From: Cloacimonetes bacterium UBA5210
GTDB lineage: Bacteria > Cloacimonadota > Cloacimonadia > Cloacimonadales > Cloacimonadaceae
DNA length: 64,000 nucleotides
Direction of reading: 5' to 3'
NCBI GenBank assembly: GCA_002412625.1
Contig: DHVK01000030.1
Location: 1-64,000, forward strand
Below are positions 1 through 6,217 of this stretch, one piece after another (the stretch's first letter is position 1; every line of letters starts with the position of its first letter). Both the position numbers and the translations under genes were made by a program. The notes under the pieces were generated by a model. The model ran no database searches and was not told the origin of the DNA. It saw only the letters and a program-made list of their open reading frames with translations.

Positions 1-410
1 ATGCCAGAGGCTTGCAGAACCGCTGTATCTACTCAAACCACATCGGAGACGGAGCAGTAACCGCTTCCAAGATAGCGAAAGGATCAATCTCATCAAAGCA
101 TCTGGATGACAGCACCTTCAAGCTGACCAAGCTGCAGCACGAGATTCAGAACGAGTACCGGGGAGTGGGAGACAAAACCCAAAGCAGCCCTGCTAGGATC
201 AGAGACGACAAGTTCATCGATCATAAGCTTGACCGGGAATACGATATGATGCCCCATATCATCTTAACCAACATGTGCAATGCCCATTTATTCATAAATA
301 GCATGAAAACAGATAAGGGGATGGTCACAGTTTCAATTGGGATCGGAGCCCACTTCGAAGGAGAGGAAGCCAGGTATCAGATCCTTGCCATTGCCACCGA
401 TAAGCCGTAG
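1..410 (+). CDS. Tail fibre-like protein, C-terminal part (second prophage)
   Basis: This is the 3' part of a gene that is open from the first base of the window (codons in phase with base 3) to the TAG at 408-410. From the first visible residues (ARGLQNRCIY) to the end it aligns with the C-terminal two thirds of the 220-aa tail-fibre-like protein at 3592-4254, with conserved stretches such as DGAVTASKIA, HIILTNMCNAHLFI and KYQILAIA-type endings. It presumably forms the tip or distal part of the tail of a second prophage whose remaining genes lie leftward. A TTG at 12 is an artefactual start. Function is inferred only from its place and its resemblance to phage tail proteins. Confidence 0.7.
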   Translation, partial: ARGLQNRCIYSNHIGDGAVTASKIAKGSISSKHLDDSTFKLTKLQHEIQNEYRGVGDKTQSSPARIRDDKFIDHKLDREYDMMPHIILTNMCNAHLFINSMKTDKGMVTVSIGIGAHFEGEEARYQILAIATDKP

Positions 411-420
411 AATATCCCGA

Positions 421-450
421 AAGAGAAACCCGGTAAAATACCGGGCTATA
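421..450. terminator. Bidirectional hairpin between convergent genes
   Basis: A CCCGGT/ACCGGG stem (429-434 with 440-445) lies between the convergent tail fibre (ends 410) and the 109-aa gene (ends 467). The equivalent position in the other prophage has a CCCGG/CCGGG hairpin. The T-tracts are weak. Confidence 0.5.
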
Positions 451-466
451 TATAAGGTACAGGTTA

Positions 467-796
467 TTACTTCTGCTGGAGCCTGCAGATCATCTCTGCC
501 ATCAGGTTGATCATCTCTTTGTAGTCTCCGCATTCCCAGGCATCGTCAGCCTTGATCTTGATCTGCTCCTCCGTCATAGTCTCCGACTTGAGCCAGGGTC
601 CTCGGAACTGATTCCACCAGTTCTCATAGTGGAAGTCCTTATCAAAAGGGTAATCGCCTAATCCGGGCTGGGATTCGATTATCTCTTCAAATGGCTGCTC
701 CGAACCATCTTCTCTCATTAGTACGATCTGGCTGCCGGATGCTGCCATCTGCTCCAGCGTTGCCTGCTCCTTGCGATTCTTGATTTGCTTGGTCAT
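467..796 (-). CDS. Conserved 109-aa prophage protein (second prophage copy)
   Basis: This 109-aa, mostly acidic soluble protein has no signal peptide or membrane segment and I do not recognise its family. It is clearly homologous to the protein at 3202-3531 over its full length (shared YPFDKDFHY, NWWNQFRGPWLKSE and DDAWECGDYKEMINLMAE). It starts at 796 behind a good AAGGAGATC-type ribosome site, and has its own promoter at 840-867. It is transcribed towards the tail-fibre gene. Retention in both prophages, with promoter, says it is useful to the phage or lysogen. A tail-fibre assembly helper is possible from position only; the convergent orientation argues instead for independently expressed lysogenic or accessory function. 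Confidence 0.65.
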   Translation of the reverse strand: MTKQIKNRKEQATLEQMAASGSQIVLMREDGSEQPFEEIIESQPGLGDYPFDKDFHYENWWNQFRGPWLKSETMTEEQIKIKADDAWECGDYKEMINLMAEMICRLQQK

Positions 797-839
797 CTTG
801 ATCTCCTTCTCGGTTACCCGACTGTTAATTTATGGGTCT

Positions 840-867
840 ACTGTACACCCCTCGCAACCGTGGTCAA
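840..867 (-). promoter_or_regulatory. Promoter for the 109-aa gene (left copy)
   Basis: Read on the minus strand, TTGACC (862-867) and TACAGT (840-845) are separated by 16 bp. The identical arrangement stands before the right-hand copy at 3131-3158. Start codon lies about 45 bp downstream. Confidence 0.5.
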
Positions 868-932
868 GTCCTTTCCGCTCAATACGATAAAGAATATGCA
901 AGAATCTCTATTGATAGAATGCCCTCCGAGTT

Positions 933-959
933 GTGGGGACACCGCCCGGTGCTCCCCAC
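933..959. other. GC-rich hairpin in conserved prophage block (left copy)
   Basis: GTGGGGA pairs with TCCCCAC and CACCG with CGGTG around a CC loop, with one bulged C. The same hairpin occurs inverted at 2991-3017, and sequence similarity between the two prophages stops right after it. It has no T-tract, so it may be a processing, boundary or protein-binding structure rather than a terminator. Confidence 0.5.
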
Positions 960-978
960 GATATATTTATGCTCAGGA

Positions 979-1196
979 TTTGCAGATTTCGTGTCACTCT
1001 TATCAGACTGGCAAAGCCCATTTGCAGATTTCGGTGAACTTTATTTGCAGATTTCGGTGATCGATTTGCAATTTTCGGTGATCGATTTGCAGATTTCGGT
1101 GACCTAAATGGGTTTCAAAGAGGGCTCAAGAAAACCACTTTCCCTCCATTTGCAGATTTCGGTGATCCGATTTGCAGATTTCACTGACTCTTTATA
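979..1196 (+). repeat. Transposase-site array, right end of second prophage
   Basis: Seven copies of a TTTGCAGATTTCGGTGA-like unit begin at 979, 1021, 1044, 1065, 1086, 1149 and 1171. Several are spaced 21-23 bp, about two helical turns. The last is followed by TGACTCTTTATA (1185-1196), the same outer sequence seen at the main prophage's left end (36697-36708). Mu-type transposases bind several about 22-bp sites at each end, so this is read as the right-end binding array. There is no gene between 797 and 1528; ORFs here only read through the repeats. Confidence 0.7.
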
Positions 1197-1205
1197 GTGA
1201 TGTGC

Positions 1206-1379
1206 TATAAATATATAAGTGATCACTGAAAACTGCAAATCTGATCACTGAAAACTGCAAATGGCATTTTGGGGCAAGATTCTGATCACCGTTTCTGCAA
1301 ATTTGATCACCATTTCTGCAAATGAATCGAACAAGTTTTGATCACCGTTTCTGCAAATCTGATCACACTTATTGCAAAT
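1206..1379 (-). repeat. Transposase-site array, right end of main prophage
   Basis: On the minus strand six TTTGCAG-type sites have their CTGCAAA (or TTGCAAA) complements at 1233, 1255, 1295, 1316, 1351 and 1373, again with 21-22 bp spacing inside pairs. They are closest to TTTGCAGAAACGGTGATCA and TTTGCAGTTTTCAGTGATCA, the two flavours also present at the left end (36557 and 36683). Outermost is TATAAA (1206-1211). Only 9 bp (1197-1205) separate it from TTTATA of the neighbouring prophage. Bases 1380-1528 between the array and the PIN gene hold nothing I can recognise. Confidence 0.75.
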
Positions 1380-1528
1380 CACAGTTCTGCTGGGCTGACT
1401 TGATGAATTGTATTGCATCTGTGATGGAATGATAGCGTTTAATGTGTTTCTCATCAATAGCCGTCGATACGTTGATCTGGGCACAAAACGCTGGAGCAAT
1501 GACTATATGTAAGCAGTGAGTAAAGCTA

Positions 1529-2095
1529 TCATATCTCAAGCACTGAGTTACCAGAACTTGAGTTTGGAATCACGACTCCTCTATCTTCAATTGTCCACTC
1601 CTCCGATTCAGGCATAGGAGCAACTTTCACATCGCAATGTTGACTAAGCCGGGTATATATTGTTATAAACCTATCGTCACCAGTATAAATGCAATCTACT
1701 CCGTTTGCATGTGATTGACCTAGTATCATTATATCCGATTTCCTTTGACTGCTAGTCCGATTTGTCTCATCGATTTCTGTTCTAACTGAAGGATGCCTAC
1801 TGATGCGAAACAGTTCAGACGATTTAACCGCACATTCATGACCGAACTCAATCAATTTTATGTGCTTTGATAATGTTTGAATCAGTTTCTCTCTCTGTTC
1901 AAACTCATGTTCGCTAAAAATGGATAAGAATTCGAAGAGAATTATTGTGGGGAGTAATATCTCATCTCCATCCTTATCTAGTTTTTCAATTAATCGCTTA
2001 GCTTGAAGAATTTTTTCGTCAGCATAGTCTTCGGCATCCACACTAGCATAAGCCCATGCTAGGACGCAGTTGTCCAGAACAATCTTCCTGCCCAT
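1529..2095 (-). CDS. PIN-domain ribonuclease-like protein
   Basis: The 188-aa protein shows the acidic residues of a PIN nuclease: Asp8 in IVLDNCV, Glu55 in LFEFL, Asp121 in RKSDIMI and Asp140/Asp141 in YTGDDRF. PIN domains are metal-dependent RNases, best known as VapC-type toxins. At 188 aa it is longer than a classic VapC (about 130 aa); the extra length is at the C-terminus. Its ATG is one base after the stop of the upstream 272-aa gene, so the two are translationally coupled. It is the last gene before the right-end transposase sites, the place where Mu carries its dispensable accessory gene mom. It is absent from the neighbouring prophage. Toxin, antiphage or RNA-processing roles are inference. 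Confidence 0.75.
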   Translation of the reverse strand: MGRKIVLDNCVLAWAYASVDAEDYADEKILQAKRLIEKLDKDGDEILLPTIILFEFLSIFSEHEFEQREKLIQTLSKHIKLIEFGHECAVKSSELFRISRHPSVRTEIDETNRTSSQRKSDIMILGQSHANGVDCIYTGDDRFITIYTRLSQHCDVKVAPMPESEEWTIEDRGVVIPNSSSGNSVLEI

Positions 2096-2096
2096 A

Positions 2097-2915
2097 TCAA
2101 TCCTCTCTTAGTTGGCTGAAGTAATCATCAAAATTCTGAATTCGATCAAGCTGCTCCTTGACTAATGGAGCAACTTTTTTTATCAAATCTATTGGTTTCA
2201 ACGGTATAAACTCGTTGATTGTATGTATCTCGAAATCTATTAGTTTTGATACACCATCAAATCTAATGTATGATGCTATGCCCTTGATAGACACAGTACT
2301 ATACAACAGTTTTGCTGCTGCGAAAACTAACTGATTATCTTTTAATGTACAAGAGATAGACTGTCCATTATCAAGCAATACCTTGACCTTAGGCTGTTGT
2401 TTACCTCCTACTGTCGTTATTTTCCCGTACTTGGTCGATGATGCTACCACTTTACACTGCTCAAGAATTGATATATCATCATATGAAAGTGAAGATACTA
2501 TTTCTGTCTTACCATCAGAAATCTTTACTAACTCAGCAGATGTGTTGAAGGTAGCGTTTACCTTCAAGACCTCATGAATGAAGTCACGACTGCTTTTAGT
2601 CGCTGATCCGTAGGTTGAGTAATTTGCATGAGGGATTGAGGACACAAACAAAGCATAGGAGCCTAAAACATATGGGATAAAGAACTTAAGGAGAGTGCAA
2701 TTGTCTTCAATGCTGGTTAATGCAACGATAATCTTATCCGTACAATCCTGATTCTTTTCACTTGTACTGAATTCCGAAACAATGGCGCACTCATATTTCT
2801 TGATTAGACTAGCTAAGGATGAGGCAGACAATTGACTGGGATTGATTGTATTAAATCTAATACCAAATTGCTCCATGATCCACCTCGCTACTAAAGAGTT
2901 ATTTAAGTTATGCAC
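2097..2915 (-). CDS. Unrecognised 272-aa partner of the PIN protein
   Basis: I do not recognise this family. The protein is soluble, with no signal peptide or membrane helix. Its N-terminal third is a mix of helices and strands. The C-terminal part (about residues 170-245) is strand-rich with a pattern of short beta strands (KVKVLLDNG, VSIKGIASYIR, LIDFEIHTI), which could be a small barrel. It ends one base before the PIN gene and is probably transcribed with it from a promoter in 2916-2990. The coupling suggests a partner or antitoxin-like regulator, or a sensor that controls the nuclease. The pair is AT-richer than the structural genes and looks like transferred cargo. Confidence 0.6.
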   Translation of the reverse strand: MHNLNNSLVARWIMEQFGIRFNTINPSQLSASSLASLIKKYECAIVSEFSTSEKNQDCTDKIIVALTSIEDNCTLLKFFIPYVLGSYALFVSSIPHANYSTYGSATKSSRDFIHEVLKVNATFNTSAELVKISDGKTEIVSSLSYDDISILEQCKVVASSTKYGKITTVGGKQQPKVKVLLDNGQSISCTLKDNQLVFAAAKLLYSTVSIKGIASYIRFDGVSKLIDFEIHTINEFIPLKPIDLIKKVAPLVKEQLDRIQNFDDYFSQLRED

Positions 2916-2990
2916 TTAGAAATCATGATCCGTTATCTGTCAACAGAAATCTCTTTTCATCTGCAAACGAAGCTGCAACCCTAATAAACC

Positions 2991-3017
2991 GTGGGGAGCA
3001 CCGGGCGGTGTCCCCAC
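2991..3017. other. GC-rich hairpin in conserved prophage block (right copy)
   Basis: Same stem and loop as 933-959, in inverse orientation. It marks the point where the two prophages diverge: beyond it the main prophage has the PIN cargo, the other goes directly to its end array. Confidence 0.5.
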
Positions 3018-3130
3018 GACTCGGAGGGCATTCTATGTAGGGTCTGTAGGCTGTATGCAATGTCGATTAAGGCTGGATTTCTGTCAATGGAGATTCTTGC
3101 ATATCCTTTATCATATTGAGCGGAAAGGAC

Positions 3131-3158
3131 TTGACCACGGTTGCGAGGGGTGTACAGT
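3131..3158 (+). promoter_or_regulatory. Promoter for the 109-aa gene (right copy)
   Basis: TTGACC (3131-3136), a 16-bp spacer and TACAGT (3153-3158) precede the gene at 3202. The elements are conserved in the left copy. Confidence 0.5.
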
Positions 3159-3201
3159 AGACCCATAAATCAACAGTCGGGTAACCGAGAAGGAGATCAA
3201 G

Positions 3202-3531
3202 ATGACCAAGCAAAACAAGAATGGCAAAGACAAGGCAACGCTGGAGGAGATGGTGAAACCAGGCAGCCAGATCGTGCTAATGAGAGAAGATGGTTCGGAG
3301 CAATCAGTTGAAGAGATTATCGCATCCAAGTCCGGATTATGCGATTATCCTTTTGATAAGGACTTCCACTACAAGAACTGGTGGAATCAGTTCAGGGGAC
3401 CCTGGCTCAAATCGGAGAACATGACCGATGAGCAGATCAGGATCAAAGCAGACGATGCTTGGGAATGCGGAGACTACAAAGAGATGATCAACCTAATGGC
3501 AGAACTGATCTGCAGGCTCCAGCAGAAGTAA
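3202..3531 (+). CDS. Conserved 109-aa prophage protein
   Basis: This 109-aa protein is the counterpart of the one at 467-796. The N-terminal 20 residues are lysine-rich and variable. The rest is acidic and well conserved, with several Trp residues (KNWWNQFRGPWLK, DDAWECGDY). It begins at an ATG behind GAGAAGGAGATCAAG, with a promoter at 3131-3158, and runs against the late operon, converging on the tail-fibre gene. I do not recognise the family. Independent promoter and opposite strand are typical of morons, genes expressed in the lysogen. Confidence 0.7.
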   Translation: MTKQNKNGKDKATLEEMVKPGSQIVLMREDGSEQSVEEIIASKSGLCDYPFDKDFHYKNWWNQFRGPWLKSENMTDEQIRIKADDAWECGDYKEMINLMAELICRLQQK

Positions 3532-3550
3532 ATCCCTATACCTTATATAA

Positions 3551-3583
3551 AGAGCCCGGTTTTTTCTGCCGGGTTTCTCTTTC
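3551..3583. terminator. Bidirectional terminator between 109-aa gene and tail fibre
   Basis: A CCCGG (3555-3559) and CCGGG (3569-3573) stem, extended by AGAG/CTCT, with a T-rich loop, lies between the convergent genes ending at 3531 and 3592. Confidence 0.6.
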
Positions 3584-3591
3584 GGGTAGTT

Positions 3592-4254
3592 CTACGGTGT
3601 GTCTTTGGCGATGGCAAGGATCTGGTACTTGGCTTCTTCTCCTTCAAATTGAGCCCCTATACCGATAGAGATTGTTACCTGTCCCTTATCGGTCTTGGCA
3701 TTGTCTATAAAGAGATGAGCGTTGCACATGTTGGTAAGGATGATGTGGGGCGGCTCTGCGTATTCCTTATCGAGGACATGATTGATAAAACGGTCGTCTC
3801 TGAGCCTGGCAGGGCTGCTTTGGGTAATGTCTCCCACTCCCCGGAACTCGTTTTGAATCTCATGCTGCAGCTTGTTGAGCTTGAAGGTGCTGTTATCGAG
3901 GTGGTTGGCTGTGATGGAGTGCTGGGCTATCTTGGATGCGGTTACTGCACCATCCTCGATGTGATTACCGTAGATACAGCGGTTCTGCAAGCCTCGGGCA
4001 TCGAGCTTACCAATGGTGCAGTACTTGCCGCTGAAGCTGCCATTAGTGTCGTTGCGATTGTCCCAGATCTCGTAGAATCCGCAGTCCTTCTCATCTTCGA
4101 TAAAGCACTCGTAATAGCCTGTATCACCAGTCTCGATGAGTGGGATTCCGGTCTGCCAGTCTGCTCCTGGTCTGAGTAGACGGACATCCACTCCTGATTC
4201 GGGTTTGCGTTCTCCAATTTCTATTGTGTAGTAGCTGATTCCATATTTGAACAT
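3592..4254 (-). CDS. Tail fibre-like or tail tip protein
   Basis: The 220-aa protein is the last structural gene of the late operon, where Mu-like phages encode tail fibres. Residues 1-90 form a strand-rich domain (TGDTGYYECFIEDEKDCGFYEIW). Residues about 91-130 contain a DGAVTASKIAQHSIT repeat-like motif, common in phage tail fibres. The C-terminal 90 residues are conserved in the second prophage (1-410). It starts at ATG 4254 behind TAGGAGCATAA. Receptor binding or host attachment is inferred from position and motif. No fibre-assembly chaperone is seen behind it; the next gene (3202-3531) runs the other way. Confidence 0.65.
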   Translation of the reverse strand: MFKYGISYYTIEIGERKPESGVDVRLLRPGADWQTGIPLIETGDTGYYECFIEDEKDCGFYEIWDNRNDTNGSFSGKYCTIGKLDARGLQNRCIYGNHIEDGAVTASKIAQHSITANHLDNSTFKLNKLQHEIQNEFRGVGDITQSSPARLRDDRFINHVLDKEYAEPPHIILTNMCNAHLFIDNAKTDKGQVTISIGIGAQFEGEEAKYQILAIAKDTP

Positions 4255-4282
4255 TTATGCTCCTATTGATGTTGTTGGTGGT

Positions 4283-4744
4283 TTAGGTCTGCTGACTGCC
4301 ACTGACCATCTCGTCATCGTCCTGGACTATGATGATGCTGAAGTCCACAAAGCCGGGTGAGCCGATGTATCTCGATTCCAGGCTGAACTTGATCTTCTCC
4401 GGATACTCATGCAGATCATCCGGGCACTTGGGTAGTTGGCTTACTGTTACGGGGAACTGGCTCTTGATGGTATCGTAAGCGGTGTACTCAAGATAGAGCT
4501 TACCTGTGTTGGTCAGGAAGCTCAGGAGGTTGTAGTACTCGCTTGGATTCAGGGTCACTTGCAGATCAAAGCCATCCTCACGATATTCTTCTCTTTGGTG
4601 CAAGATGGTGGGGTTAAAGGCATTCTTCTTCTCGATGCGATACTTACGCCTGGGGATGTATTCGACTTCCCCATGTTCACAGCTTAAGAAGAAGACTCCT
4701 TGAGAGTTCCATCTGATGAGCTTAAAGCCTTTTATAGCAGCCAT
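4283..4744 (-). CDS. Phage tail protein, 153 aa, unrecognised
   Basis: This soluble 153-aa protein lies in the late operon between the tail tip protein, whose end it overlaps by 13 bp, and the tail fibre. It is rich in predicted strands and aromatic residues and has no membrane segment or catalytic motif I can see. Place in the operon suggests a distal tail or fibre-connector component. Confidence 0.55.
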   Translation of the reverse strand: MAAIKGFKLIRWNSQGVFFLSCEHGEVEYIPRRKYRIEKKNAFNPTILHQREEYREDGFDLQVTLNPSEYYNLLSFLTNTGKLYLEYTAYDTIKSQFPVTVSQLPKCPDDLHEYPEKIKFSLESRYIGSPGFVDFSIIIVQDDDEMVSGSQQT

Positions 4745-6216
4745 GCTTTCACCTTGTATTCGTCTTTGATGAAGTCTCTCTCAAGCTCGGTAATGGCATA
4801 GACCTTGTTCTGGATGCGTATCCTTGACTGGAGTGAGATGTCATATTTGGCTAACTGGTCGATAACCGCTTCAATGCTCCACTTGGAGTCATAGAAGTCA
4901 ATCAGGCGGTTCTTGATGATACCCTGCAGTTGAGCGGTATCTCCGGCAAAGATATCGATCTCCTCGATCTGCGGCTTCTCTTGGTTGCCACGCTTGATAA
5001 TGAAGGATACCACGTCCTTGTCCTCTATATCTATTATAGTAGTTGAATAGGCATCCTTGTTCTTGAGTACGATCCTACCGATCGTGTCGGTGAAGATGGT
5101 AGCATTATAGAGCATCAGCATAGCTTTGAGCACCTTGAGATTATCGGTCTGATCATCTTTGCGGGTCTCGTAAGCCGTACCTGGTTGCAGCCTGGTTGGA
5201 TACAGATTACCATTGAAAGTTGCCTGTGCCCAGTGCCCTATCCAATGTCCGCTGCCATAGCTGCGACCATCGATTACTCCGGTACTGGTAAGGTTGTATA
5301 GGTTGTTCTCTGATAATCCATTAGAGATAAAGAATCCGATAAACTCATTGGAGGCATTGTCCAAGGATGTAACCGAGTCCACCCAGTCGGTCTTTTCGTC
5401 ATATTCCTGAATCACGGGACAGATGCTGTTGTAGAAACGGTATATCCTGCCCCGGAAACGAGCTTGATATCTCGTAGTGGCAGGACTGTGATAAACTGCC
5501 TGGATGATCACTTTGTGGGCAAAGATGAAGGTAACGGTATTGGAGGCCGTATCCACCCGATAGCCATATCTGGGACCCGGCCAGCCATTGCCATGAAAAG
5601 TGTAAGTCCAGCCTCCGGTGGGATTGGGAAACAGAACCAGATCATCATAGTCTACCTGGGCAAGTGTCAGCATATTGCCACTGGTGATGTTGAAGGTAGG
5701 AGTGACGAACTGATTGGAATAGGGTATGTTGATGGGGATGGTCTGCTGGATGTCCTGCAGGAAGTATCCGAGTATCCAGATCGGCAGATAGCCTGCAGTA
5801 AGGCTATAATAGTGAGTGAGATCAGAGAATACCGAAAGCAGCTTGATCTTATCGTAGCAGGTGAACTTGAGAATACCTGTGCTGACATCAAAGGACAACT
5901 GGGAAGTATCGATGATGCCAGTAAAAAACAACACAGTATCCCGATAGACCTTAACCTCGAAGTGCGAGATGTAACGCTCATGTTCATTGTTACCGGAGAG
6001 GATGTTATCCTGTATCCAGGTAGTGGGAAAGCATTCGAAAACGAGCCGTTTGGGTTCCCGACTGTAATTGGATACGGACTGCAGCTTATCGGCAGAGACT
6101 GAGAGGCTGATTAAAGCTCGATTGCTTGCCGTATCTACAAGACTGTGCTTCACTTGGTTATAGTCTGGTGCTGTTGTCTTGCCTTGTACAAAATCGACTT
6201 TGAAGAGATTGGACAT
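4732..6216 (-). CDS. Tail tip / baseplate hub-like protein
   Basis: The 494-aa protein follows the tape measure gene by one base and is strand-rich throughout. Its N-terminal 130 residues (PKRLVFECFPTTW, FEVKVYRDTVLFFTGIID, FTCYDKIKLLSVF) resemble the beta-barrel part of hub or tail-associated proteins that cap the tube. The C-terminal part (about 380-494) again looks like a hub domain, with VVSFIIKRGNQEKPQIEEI and a closing LERDFIKDEYKVKAWLL. Function is assigned from order (tape measure, hub, fibre) and the general fold pattern. Confidence 0.6.
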   Translation of the reverse strand: MSNLFKVDFVQGKTTAPDYNQVKHSLVDTASNRALISLSVSADKLQSVSNYSREPKRLVFECFPTTWIQDNILSGNNEHERYISHFEVKVYRDTVLFFTGIIDTSQLSFDVSTGILKFTCYDKIKLLSVFSDLTHYYSLTAGYLPIWILGYFLQDIQQTIPINIPYSNQFVTPTFNITSGNMLTLAQVDYDDLVLFPNPTGGWTYTFHGNGWPGPRYGYRVDTASNTVTFIFAHKVIIQAVYHSPATTRYQARFRGRIYRFYNSICPVIQEYDEKTDWVDSVTSLDNASNEFIGFFISNGLSENNLYNLTSTGVIDGRSYGSGHWIGHWAQATFNGNLYPTRLQPGTAYETRKDDQTDNLKVLKAMLMLYNATIFTDTIGRIVLKNKDAYSTTIIDIEDKDVVSFIIKRGNQEKPQIEEIDIFAGDTAQLQGIIKNRLIDFYDSKWSIEAVIDQLAKYDISLQSRIRIQNKVYAITELERDFIKDEYKVKAWLL

Positions 6217-6217
6217 C

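Larger units (their letters stand above)
1..1196 (+). mobile_element. Right end of a second, related prophage (partial)
   Basis: The first 1.2 kb mirrors the tail-fibre end of the main prophage in opposite orientation: the C-terminus of a tail fibre (plus strand), a convergent 109-aa gene, the same promoter and hairpin block (about 833-960), then an array of TTTGCAG sites ending at TTTATA (1191-1196). The two copies differ at many positions, so this is a relative rather than a recent duplicate. It lacks the PIN cargo found in the main prophage. The rest of the element lies to the left of the window. Confidence 0.75.

Noticed and set aside
832..1107. Plus-strand ORF through the promoter and repeat region
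   Set aside because: It reads through the hairpin and the site array (repeated LQISV peptides), has no ribosome site and no conserved counterpart over its length.
1197..1205. Target-site duplication at the prophage ends
   Set aside because: The bases flanking the right end (gtgatgtgc) do not match the bases outside the left end (aaatagctg) in any clear 5-bp form, so exact ends cannot be set.
979..1379. CRISPR array or plasmid replication iterons
   Set aside because: Units are spaced 21-22 bp without unique spacers, are inverted around 1200, and recur at the phage left end; no cas or rep gene is near.
833..3170. Invertible DNA segment between the inverted repeats (as in the Mu G region)
   Set aside because: The repeats are diverged, differ by an about 45-bp insertion, and no invertase gene is present. 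Two different prophages explain the mirror symmetry better because each arm ends in its own transposase-site array.
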